From JBBRRP01 sp964609655 (lineage in GTDB: Bacteria > Myxococcota_A > Polyangia > Polyangiales > Polyangiaceae), in the NCBI GenBank assembly GCA_964609655.1, contig CAZSUA010000370.1:1-5277 (forward strand): a stretch of 5,277 nucleotides of DNA. Direction: 5' to 3'. Positions within the stretch are counted from its first letter, which is position 1; each line of letters opens with the position of its first letter. Made by a program: the position numbers and the translations under genes. Below, piece after piece: positions 1 through 5,277 of the stretch. The notes below the pieces were generated by a model. That model did no database searches. It was not told the DNA's origin and saw only the letters and a list, made by a program, of their open reading frames with translations.

Positions 1-1151
1 GCATCGATCACGAAGGGCGCGAGCTCTATCTGATCGGCACCGCACACATCTCACAACAAAGCGTCGAGGAAGTGCGGAGCACCATTCTCTCTTTGCGCCC
101 CGACACGGTGTGCGTGGAGCTCGACACAACACGCCACGCCGGGTTGATCGATGATTCCGCCTGGCGGCGCTTGGATATTGAGAAAGCGATCCGCGAACGG
201 CGCGTTGTGTTCTTGCTTGCCGGCTTGGCCCTCTCAGCTTATCAAAAGAAAATGGGGGATAAGCTGGGAGTTCGACCGGGCGCCGAGCTGCTCAGCGCGC
301 TCCATGCAGCTAAAGAGGTGGGCGCGGAGGTCGTGCTCGCCGACCGAGATGTTCAGATCACATTGAAGCGCGCCTGGCGTGGACTGTCTGCTCGCGAAAA
401 GGCACAGCTCCTGGGCGTCGTGAGTGTTCCCTTCAACAACAACCCGGAGTTTGACGGGGAGCTCACCGCGGAACGTGTGGAACAACTCAAAAACAACAAG
501 ACCATGTCCGACCTCCTCACCGAAATGGCCAGCGCTTTCCCGGGCATCAAGCGGCCTCTGATCGACGAACGTGATCTCTACCTGATTTCAAAGCTGCGTG
601 AAGCCGCCGGCCAACGCGTTGTGGGTGTGGTGGGAGCCGGGCACGTGCCCGGTATGGTTGCCAACCTCAACACGCCTGTGGATCGGAAGGAGCTCGAGAC
701 GCTGCCGCCACCCACCGTGCGTCAACGGGTGCTGCCGTTTCTGATTCCGAGCGTGATGCTGCTCGCGCTCGCAACTGGCTACTTCGGCCACTCGCTACCA
801 TTCTTTCTGCACCTTCTTTATGCCTGGGCGCTCTCAACCTCCTCGCTAGCATTTCTGTCAACGCTCGTGGCTCGCGCCAAGCCGTTGACGTTACTCGGGG
901 TAGTCGTGTTTGCCCCATTTTTGGCACTCGTGCCGGGGAAGCAACTCGGGCGCTTTGCTGGCCTCTTGGAGCTTCGACAGGGCGGCCCAACCGATGCGGA
1001 CAAGCGCGCGGTGCGCGACGACATTCTTAGCTTCCGCGGGCTTTATGCGAATCGCTTTACCCGGATCGCGCTAGTCTCCGTTTTGACGTCCGTCGGGGGA
1101 ACGCTCGGAAGCTGGGTCGGCGCAGGCTGGGTCCTGATGTCGCTCCTGTAA
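1..1151 (+). CDS. TraB/PrgY-family membrane protein, 5' end missing
   Basis: The frame is open from base 3, giving 382 visible residues to the TAA at 1149-1151. The GTG at 72 is only the first start-like codon in the window. The real start lies off the left edge, because the first family motif, GTAH (visible residues 12-15, in LIGTAHIS), precedes it. Further TraB/Tiki-superfamily marks follow in order: VCVELD (36-41) with the conserved acidic residue, DRDVQITLKRAW (114-125), LIDERD (186-191) and the second GxxH motif GAGH (211-214). Three or four hydrophobic segments occupy about 243-261, 266-289, 293-311 and 354-379, so the soluble domain is N-terminal and the membrane part C-terminal, as in archaeal and bacterial TraB homologues. 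PrgY limits pheromone activity in Enterococcus, and Tiki relatives are metal-dependent proteases, but the substrate here is unknown. Probably only some 10-20 residues are missing (inference). It is followed after 14 bases by the next gene. Confidence 0.9.
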   Translation, partial: IDHEGRELYLIGTAHISQQSVEEVRSTILSLRPDTVCVELDTTRHAGLIDDSAWRRLDIEKAIRERRVVFLLAGLALSAYQKKMGDKLGVRPGAELLSALHAAKEVGAEVVLADRDVQITLKRAWRGLSAREKAQLLGVVSVPFNNNPEFDGELTAERVEQLKNNKTMSDLLTEMASAFPGIKRPLIDERDLYLISKLREAAGQRVVGVVGAGHVPGMVANLNTPVDRKELETLPPPTVRQRVLPFLIPSVMLLALATGYFGHSLPFFLHLLYAWALSTSSLAFLSTLVARAKPLTLLGVVVFAPFLALVPGKQLGRFAGLLELRQGGPTDADKRAVRDDILSFRGLYANRFTRIALVSVLTSVGGTLGSWVGAGWVLMSLL

Positions 1152-1165
1152 CAGGCTGGCTCGCA

Positions 1166-2773
1166 GTGGAAGGCCGCTCACGTTTTGGCTACGCTGACGG
1201 TTTGTTGGCTTATCGTTCGTGGCTGCGCGGGTGGACTCCTCGGCTTCTGTTGCCGCCCTTAGCTCTCGTTCTAGCACTGTTCGTCGTTTACCTGCCGTCG
1301 CTCTCGGGCGATCTTCTCAACTGGGACGATCCCTGGTTGATTGAGCGCAATCAACTGATCGCGACGCCCGAGCTTCACGCGCTCGCGGCCATTCTGTCTG
1401 ATTTCTCAAAACCCACGCGCCTCATGCTGGGTGCTGAATTTCTGCCAGTTCGTGATCTGAGCCTCTGGCTCACCTATCCCATCTACGGGATAGATCCGAG
1501 CTGGCTGAGGCTCACCAATTTGGCTTGGTACATCGGCGCCGTGCTGTTTTTCAGGGGTGCGCTAGGCCGAATTTTCGGCGCTGGCTGGGCTATCGAAGTC
1601 GGCGCTTGGCTGTTTGCCTTGCACCCCGTGCATGTCGAATCCGCCGCTTGGGTTTCAGGACGGAAGGACGTGTTGGCGCTGTTCTTCGTGGGCGCCGCGC
1701 TGTTTGTCTACGCCAAACCGGGCGCCAAGAGCTGGCTGGTGAGTGGCTTGGTGCTGCTCGCGGGCCTCTCCAAGTCGATGGCGATCGTCACGCCTGCGCT
1801 GCTTCTCGGTCTCGATCTTTGGCAAAACAGAGAGCCTAACGTTCGAGTATTGCTGAGCAGCACAGCCATAGCGCTCGTGTTGTTGTTCATCCACACGAGT
1901 GTGGGTGCGAGCATGGGCATGACAACTGCCCTTCCCGGTGGCAGTCGTTTCACGGCAGCGCTCACGATGGGGCCGGTCTGGTTGCGCTACTTCGAGCTGA
2001 TTTACAACCCAACTCAACTCAGTGTGGTGCAAGAGGTGCCGGTGCTCACAGCCTGGAATTTACCTGCAATCTTGGGGTGGCTGACGGTCTTCGTGCCCTT
2101 CGCGCTGGCAGGGTTCTGGTTTCTCCGACACCGCCAAGGCAAGCCGCTTGCACTCGTCCTCTTTTGGTTTGCTCCACTTCTGCCAGTGAGCCAAGTGGTC
2201 TTCCCGCTTCAGAATCGAATGGCGGATCGCTACTTATTCTTGAGCATCTTTGCGCTGACCTTGGCGTTGGTTTGGGTCATCCAACGCTGGCGGAGCACGG
2301 GCCTCACGCTTGGCTTCATGGCGCTCGCTGGTTTCGCAGTGTTCACGTACCAACGGGCGAGCCTGTTTGCAGATTCTGAGCTACTGTTTCGACAGGCGAC
2401 GGAGATGACCAGCGCATCACCCACTGCGCCCTATCAACTGGCTATGGCATTGGAAGCCAAAGCCCAGCCGAGCGAGGCCCGCATCTATTACGAAGAGGTC
2501 GTACGCCGCAGCACAGATGATGTCGGGCGACGCGCCACCAACAATCTCGCACGACTCTACGTGCACCAAAACCGCTTGGATCTCGCCGACGCGCTGCTCG
2601 AAAAGGGCATTCGACTTTGGCCAGACGACCCCAAAATGCTCGCCAATCGCCTGAAGGTCCTGTTCCGCCAGAATCGCATTTCCGAAGCCCAGGTCAGCTA
2701 CGCGCAGCTAAAAGCACGCTTCCCGAACTACAGCTCCGAAGCCGAAAAACGCGCGCCACACGTCGGGCCCTGA
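1166..2773 (+). CDS. TMTC-like GT-C membrane protein with C-terminal TPR-like repeats
   Basis: This is a 535-residue multi-pass protein. A first hydrophobic segment (about 27-45) leads to LLNWDDPWLIERN (50-62), whose Asp pair matches the catalytic loop position of GT-C glycosyltransferases. The strongest family mark is HPVHVESAAWVSGRKDVL (153-170), followed by SKSMAIVTP (202-210) and NRMADRYLFL (350-359), all typical of bacterial relatives of the eukaryotic TMTC O-mannosyltransferases. About nine to eleven membrane spans end near residue 395. Residues 415-522 are soluble, amphipathic and TPR-like (SPTAPYQLAMALEAKAQPSEA, then NNLARLYVHQNRLDLADALLEKG in two helices). Inferred role: transfer of a sugar from a lipid-phosphate donor outside the inner membrane; acceptor and sugar are not deducible. 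The GTG start at 1166 has no clear Shine-Dalgarno sequence. TTG codons at 1202 and 1205 are alternatives that would keep the first span. The 14-base gap to the TraB-like gene suggests co-transcription and possible translational coupling. Confidence 0.88.
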   Translation: MEGRSRFGYADGLLAYRSWLRGWTPRLLLPPLALVLALFVVYLPSLSGDLLNWDDPWLIERNQLIATPELHALAAILSDFSKPTRLMLGAEFLPVRDLSLWLTYPIYGIDPSWLRLTNLAWYIGAVLFFRGALGRIFGAGWAIEVGAWLFALHPVHVESAAWVSGRKDVLALFFVGAALFVYAKPGAKSWLVSGLVLLAGLSKSMAIVTPALLLGLDLWQNREPNVRVLLSSTAIALVLLFIHTSVGASMGMTTALPGGSRFTAALTMGPVWLRYFELIYNPTQLSVVQEVPVLTAWNLPAILGWLTVFVPFALAGFWFLRHRQGKPLALVLFWFAPLLPVSQVVFPLQNRMADRYLFLSIFALTLALVWVIQRWRSTGLTLGFMALAGFAVFTYQRASLFADSELLFRQATEMTSASPTAPYQLAMALEAKAQPSEARIYYEEVVRRSTDDVGRRATNNLARLYVHQNRLDLADALLEKGIRLWPDDPKMLANRLKVLFRQNRISEAQVSYAQLKARFPNYSSEAEKRAPHVGP

Positions 2774-2788
2774 ACGGCTTGGGCTCTT

Positions 2789-2812
2789 CGGCCACCGGGT
2801 GTACGCTGGCCG
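2789..2812 (+). repeat. Inverted repeat directly before the ilvE ATG
   Basis: CGGCCA (2789-2794) and TGGCCG (2807-2812) are perfect 6-bp complements around a 12-base loop, and the hairpin ends one base before ATG 2814. The only SD-like stretch, GGGTG (2797-2801), lies in the loop about 12 bases from the ATG. The gap between the TMTC-like gene and ilvE (2774-2813) contains nothing else recognisable. It could be chance in GC-rich sequence, or could influence ilvE translation. Confidence 0.4.
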
Positions 2813-2813
2813 T

Positions 2814-3797
2814 ATGAATCACGAATGGCCCAATTTCGACGGCATGCCGGATGATGTGCTGCCCCTTGAACGACCCCAAGGCCAGGACCTGGCGCGGTTT
2901 GTTTGGTGGAATGGCGATCTGAAGGAGGCCGACACTCAGAGTGTGCACTTCTATGCCAATGCGCTGCACTATGGCACCGCCGTGTTTGAGGGTATTCGGT
3001 GTTATCCTGTGGATGGTGGCGCGGCCCTTTTGCGCTTGGGGGATCATATCGAACGCTTGCTGGCATCCGCCAAGCTGTACGGCATGAAAGTGCCCTTTGA
3101 TGCCGAGACCCTGGCGCGCGGCGCCATTGAGGTCACTCGCAGAAACCAGATCAAAGATGGCTATCTGAGGCCGCTCGCCTACTTTGGGCACGGCCCGATC
3201 GACCTCAAGCCTAAACGCGAGTGCCCCGTGCGCGTCTTCATCGCAGTGCGCGAACTTGGCTCATTCCTGGGCGAGAGCGCACTTCGGAACGGAGTGCGGG
3301 TCACGATCTCGAGCTGGCGTAAATTCCACCACACCATGTTCCCAACCATGGCAAAAGCAAGCGGTCACTACGCCAATAGCGTGCTGGCCGCCCATGAAGC
3401 GCTCGATAAGGGCTTCGATGACGCCATCATGTTGAATCAAGATGGCACCGTGGCGAGCGCCACCGGCGAGAACGTCTTCTTCGTGAAAGCGGGCGTGCTT
3501 TACACGAATGATGAATCAAGCTCGATCATCCCCGGCATCACACGCGATTGTATCTTAACGATTGCGCGTGAAAACGGCGTACCGGTGACGATCCGAGCCT
3601 TCACGCGCGAGGACCTCTTGCGCGCCGATGAAGTGTTCCTCACCGGAACCGCCGCCGAAGTCACTCCCGTCCGCGAACTGGACGGAATCGAGTATCGAAC
3701 CGGGCGGAAATCGCTCGGCGCCGTACTGCAACGCGCCTATCTGCGCGCCGTCACAGGCAAAGACGAAAAGCACGCAGACTGGCTGACTCGCGTTTAG
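2814..3797 (+). CDS. ilvE: Branched-chain amino acid aminotransferase
   Basis: This fold-type IV PLP aminotransferase performs the last, reversible step of valine, leucine and isoleucine synthesis, moving the amino group from glutamate to the 2-oxo acids in the cytoplasm. From ATG 2814 it has 327 residues. The motif YANALHYGTAVFEGIRCY lies at about 47-64. Phosphate-binding Arg81 is in DHIERLLASAKLYG, substrate-side Arg119 in GYLRPLAYFG, and the PLP Schiff-base lysine Lys181 (codon 3354-3356) in MAKASGHYANS. Glu219 in ATGENVF is expected to contact the PLP ring nitrogen, and GTAAEVTPV (278-286) is the cofactor/substrate loop. The conserved WxNG start of the family aligns near residue 31, so it carries roughly 20-25 more N-terminal residues than E. 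coli IlvE. In-frame GTG 2799 and ATG 2844 are alternative starts; none has a good ribosome binding site. It is last in the tandem and converges on the lipoprotein gene. PabC or D-amino acid transaminase is less likely given the motif matches. Confidence 0.94.
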   Translation: MNHEWPNFDGMPDDVLPLERPQGQDLARFVWWNGDLKEADTQSVHFYANALHYGTAVFEGIRCYPVDGGAALLRLGDHIERLLASAKLYGMKVPFDAETLARGAIEVTRRNQIKDGYLRPLAYFGHGPIDLKPKRECPVRVFIAVRELGSFLGESALRNGVRVTISSWRKFHHTMFPTMAKASGHYANSVLAAHEALDKGFDDAIMLNQDGTVASATGENVFFVKAGVLYTNDESSSIIPGITRDCILTIARENGVPVTIRAFTREDLLRADEVFLTGTAAEVTPVRELDGIEYRTGRKSLGAVLQRAYLRAVTGKDEKHADWLTRV

Positions 3798-3798
3798 T

Positions 3799-3835
3799 GG
3801 GTTGCGACAACCCTACGCCGCCGCTACTTGGCGGC
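3799..3835. terminator. Tandem hairpins between convergent genes, possible bidirectional terminator
   Basis: GGGTTG (3799-3804), loop CGA, CAACCC (3808-3813) is a perfect 6-bp stem starting two bases after the ilvE stop. A second perfect 6-bp stem, GCCGCC (3817-3822) with GGCGGC (3830-3835) and a 7-base loop, spans the lipoprotein stop codon at 3824-3826. Both would form in transcripts from either side. Neither is followed by a T-run on either strand, so these are not textbook intrinsic terminators, but their position in a tail-to-tail junction fits transcript-end structures. Confidence 0.4.
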
Positions 3836-4534
3836 CAGCGAGGCAACACCTGGTTTCGCTGACTGTTGCCCGGTTTCGATCAACTCAGACCGGTAAAGAA
3901 TGTTGCCATCCTTTGCTTTGATCTCCCCGGAAATATCGCGACCCGGTAACTCAGAACTCGATATCACCACCATGGTTGCCATCTGCTCCCCCACCACCAC
4001 GCTGTAGTGCTTCGCTTCACATGCGACCTGCTCCGTGCCAACCAAGCATGTGCTCTTCTCGGCATCCACCAGACCTTCGTTTGAATCCGCCGCAAACACC
4101 GTCTGGCCCAGCAGAGCCTCAAAGTCGGCCGTGCTAGCTGGGAGCTCCGCCTTGCCCGCAATTTTCAGCACCTTTTCTACGGCGTCCGTCTTCGCGTTGC
4201 GATAGACGTTCAGCGTGATGGGATTTGAGCCATCATCAAAGGTGTACGCAACCACGACCACCTTCGGATCTCGCGACAAAACTTCTTCCCGGAGTTGCAG
4301 AGGCTGCTCGCGAAAAGTACCTGTGAAGCGCTGCACGAAGTAGTCCCCCACGTGGCGGTCCATGCGGCCGTCGCCAAACGCGCGCGCCTCCGCCTTAGCC
4401 ACACGCGCCTTCGGAGCTTTGGCAGCTATCGTTTTGCCCGTATGGGGGGCCTCCGCTCCTGGCGTCTGTTGGAGCAAACTGCAGCCTGAAAGAAGCCAGC
4501 CCAGGGTCGCCAGCGCGAGGATCTTGTGCGTCAT
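3824..4534 (-). CDS. Predicted lipoprotein of unknown function
   Basis: The 236-residue product begins with a classic type II signal peptide: Lys4, a hydrophobic core, and the lipobox LLSGC with Cys18 as the lipidated residue. Serine at +2 (no Asp) would favour sorting to the outer membrane by the E. coli Lol rule, though this rule may not hold in other phyla. A low-complexity basic/Ala/Pro linker (about 22-50) is followed by a compact domain (about 52-220) with many predicted beta strands, such as KVVVVAYTFDDG (91-102), ITLNVYRN (106-113), HYSVVVGEQMATMVVIS (176-192) and an SGEIKAKDGNILYRSELIE strand pair (202-220). Cys163 and Cys172 are the only other cysteines and could form a disulfide. 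I do not recognise the family and assign no function. The start ATG is preceded directly by GGAGG with no spacer. It faces ilvE tail to tail and diverges from the AsmA-like gene. Confidence 0.87.
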   Translation of the reverse strand: MTHKILALATLGWLLSGCSLLQQTPGAEAPHTGKTIAAKAPKARVAKAEARAFGDGRMDRHVGDYFVQRFTGTFREQPLQLREEVLSRDPKVVVVAYTFDDGSNPITLNVYRNAKTDAVEKVLKIAGKAELPASTADFEALLGQTVFAADSNEGLVDAEKSTCLVGTEQVACEAKHYSVVVGEQMATMVVISSSELPGRDISGEIKAKDGNILYRSELIETGQQSAKPGVASLAAK

Positions 4535-4539
4535 CCTCC
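4535..4539 (-). promoter_or_regulatory. Shine-Dalgarno-like GGAGG abutting the lipoprotein ATG
   Basis: On the minus strand the sequence reads GGAGG then ATG with no bases between, whereas functional sites usually sit about 5-9 bases away. The only in-frame start-like codon close downstream is CTG (codon 8), which would remove the signal peptide's Lys4, so ATG 4534 remains the best start. The motif may be non-functional for this ATG. Confidence 0.45.
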
Positions 4540-4542
4540 AGC

Positions 4543-4571
4543 ATTAGCCACAGCCATCGCTGTTTGGACAA
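4543..4571 (-). promoter_or_regulatory. Weak candidate sigma-70-type promoter for the lipoprotein gene
   Basis: Minus-strand TTGTCC (4571-4566; 4 of 6 to TTGACA), a 17-base spacer, and GCTAAT (4548-4543; 4 of 6 to TATAAT). Transcription would begin near 4536, only a few bases before the ATG at 4534, implying an almost leaderless mRNA. Matches this weak occur by chance. Confidence 0.2.
4550..4563. repeat. Short dyad ACAGC-N4-GCTGT in the divergent spacer
   Basis: A perfect 5-bp inverted repeat with a CATC centre lies between the divergent lipoprotein and AsmA-like genes, inside the spacer of the candidate minus-strand promoter. It could be an operator half-site pair or a small hairpin. The rest of the 89-base spacer (4535-4623) shows only the two ribosome binding sequences; I see no convincing plus-strand promoter. 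Confidence 0.3.
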
Positions 4572-4607
4572 GTTTTCCCCATACCGCTTCCGAGAGCAGC
4601 GCGAATC

Positions 4608-4615
4608 AAGGTAGG
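4608..4615 (+). promoter_or_regulatory. Ribosome binding site of the AsmA-like gene
   Basis: AAGGTAGG is one inserted base away from AAGGAGG and ends 8 bases before ATG 4624. It contains an in-frame TAG (4612-4614), which rules out any earlier start and favours ATG 4624 over the following GTG at 4627. Confidence 0.7.
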
Positions 4616-4623
4616 TTCCCGGC

Positions 4624-5277
4624 ATGGTGGCCTACCGGCTGGCCCGAATCCTCCGCCGCCGTTGGCTTTTAGCGGCGAGTCTCGTGTTTTTAGTGCTGCT
4701 CGGTGTCGGAGCGCTCGTTTCGGGGCCGCTCGCTCTTCACTTCCTGAAGCGGCGCGCACTAGCCCACGGCCTCGACCTCTCAGCGTCCCGAGCGAAAGTG
4801 GGTTTTGTTTCGCTCACCCTGACCAATGTTCGGCTGCGACGCACACAACCAACGCTCGATGCGCAATTGGGTGAAGTCGAGTTCACGCTCGGTCTCACCG
4901 GGACACTGCAAGCGGTCCGGATTTCGAACGGAACCCTCCTAGCGCGTTCTGAGCTTTCTGCCTGGCGACGCCTCTTCGCCACCAGTTCACAGCCGGAACG
5001 TGTCGCTTCTGGAAACAAGCCTAGCCATCGAACGCTATCGCTCCGCAACCTCAAGCTGCGTTGGCAGCCCGCGGGAGACAACTATTTGGAGCTAGCTGGC
5101 CTGAGTCTTGAGCAAACTTTGCCTGGCAAATACGCCATCTTGAGCCAGAGCGCGACACTGGCGTACGGTGGACTCAACGCTCAACTGACGGACTTGCACG
5201 CAGACGTCGACCTCGCCGAGGGCGCCCGACGCCTCAGCAATCTCAACATCGAGACCCTCAGTGCCCAGCTCGTCAGC
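4624..5277 (+). CDS. AsmA-like membrane-anchored protein, 3' end missing
   Basis: The frame stays open for 218 codons to the last base, so the C-terminus lies outside the window. ATG 4624 is the start. An in-frame TAG at 4612-4614 blocks extension upstream, and AAGGTAGG sits 8 bases before the ATG. The N-terminus has a basic stretch (RLARILRRR, 5-13) and one membrane span (about 14-36), then KRRALAHGLDLSASRAKVG and a run of alternating hydrophobic strands. The spacing, span then 'GLxLS...V...SLTLTNVRL...LGEVEFTL..', is that seen at the start of AsmA, DUF748 and TamB-type envelope proteins, whose repeats form a long lipid-carrying groove anchored in the inner membrane. Family assignment rests on this pattern, not on an invariant motif. 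The remainder could be more of the same or another domain; I recall comparable N-termini before peptidoglycan transglycosylase domains in myxobacterial proteins, but nothing here shows that. Confidence 0.8.
   Translation, partial: MVAYRLARILRRRWLLAASLVFLVLLGVGALVSGPLALHFLKRRALAHGLDLSASRAKVGFVSLTLTNVRLRRTQPTLDAQLGEVEFTLGLTGTLQAVRISNGTLLARSELSAWRRLFATSSQPERVASGNKPSHRTLSLRNLKLRWQPAGDNYLELAGLSLEQTLPGKYAILSQSATLAYGGLNAQLTDLHADVDLAEGARRLSNLNIETLSAQLVS

Larger units (their letters stand above)
1..3797 (+). other. Probable three-gene transcription unit (TraB-like, TMTC-like, ilvE)
   Basis: Three same-strand genes are separated by 14 and 40 bases. Neither gap holds a U-run terminator or a recognisable promoter. 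The promoter and any further upstream members lie off the left edge. Grouping is inferred from spacing; the first two are membrane proteins while ilvE is a cytoplasmic biosynthetic enzyme, so shared transcription need not mean shared function. Confidence 0.55.

Noticed and set aside
667..990. Minus-strand 107-codon frame within the TraB-like gene
   Set aside because: Antisense to the membrane part of the TraB-like protein, Arg/Ala-rich, no supporting signal.
1655..2032. Minus-strand 125-codon frame within the TMTC-like gene
   Set aside because: Antisense to the conserved membrane core; product rich in His, Arg and Gln as expected for a shadow frame in GC-rich DNA.
2694..3191. Minus-strand 165-codon frame opposite the TMTC/ilvE junction
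   Set aside because: It lies antisense to the strongly conserved 5' half of ilvE, crosses a gene boundary, and its translation shows no domain or sensible start context.
1..3797. Reading the tandem as a branched-chain amino acid operon
   Set aside because: Only ilvE belongs to that pathway; the two upstream genes encode membrane proteins of other families.
4564..4592. Plus-strand promoter built on TTGGAC at 4564 for the AsmA-like gene
   Set aside because: No acceptable -10 hexamer occurs 16-18 bases downstream (the sequence there reads CTTCCG).
4395..4625. Minus-strand 76-codon frame overlapping the lipoprotein start
   Set aside because: It is out of frame with the lipoprotein signal peptide and would begin inside the ribosome binding region of the divergent gene; no family features.
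4737..5081. Minus-strand 114-codon frame opposite the right-edge gene
   Set aside because: The plus strand there has an uninterrupted 218-codon frame with ribosome binding site, membrane anchor and strand pattern; the minus product is Arg/Ser-rich low complexity.
1..5277. Mobile elements, CRISPR arrays, tRNA or rRNA genes, attachment sites
   Set aside because: No transposase or integrase motifs, no spaced direct repeats, no cloverleaf or conserved rRNA stretches were seen on either strand by reading.

Overview
The window carries five protein-coding genes and almost no free space. The left and right genes are both cut by the window edges. Base composition is moderately GC-rich by eye. The right half holds a lipobox lipoprotein and a membrane-anchored AsmA-like protein, which points to a Gram-negative bacterium. 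A TraB/PrgY-family protein beside a TMTC-like GT-C protein with TPRs, plus lineage-obscure envelope proteins, would fit Myxococcota or a related deltaproteobacterial group. That placement is inference: there is no rRNA or other marker here.

Layout. Positions 1-3797 hold three plus-strand genes in close tandem. They are a 5'-truncated TraB/PrgY-family membrane protein (stop at 1151), a multi-pass TMTC-like GT-C protein with C-terminal TPR-like helices (1166-2773), and a branched-chain amino acid aminotransferase, ilvE (start best placed at ATG 2814, stop at 3797). The gaps are 14 and 40 bases, with no terminator seen between them, so they probably share a transcript. A 26-base convergent gap and the neighbouring lipoprotein stop codon contain two perfect 6-bp hairpins without U-runs (3799-3835). 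A predicted outer-envelope lipoprotein of unknown function lies on the minus strand (3824-4534). An 89-base divergent spacer follows, with a good ribosome binding site for the last gene. That gene is a plus-strand AsmA-like membrane-anchored protein starting at 4624 and still open at the window end.

How the genes relate. ilvE is housekeeping: it does the last step of valine, leucine and isoleucine synthesis. It has no visible functional tie to the TraB-like and TMTC-like genes upstream, which look like inner-membrane proteins, the second probably acting on lipid-linked sugar donors. The lipoprotein and the AsmA-like protein share a divergent intergenic region and both belong to the cell envelope. 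I find no mobile element, CRISPR array, tRNA or rRNA, and no convincing case for a new multi-gene system. The most useful points are the two edge-truncated genes, the unassigned lipoprotein, and the unusual translation-start contexts of ilvE and the lipoprotein.
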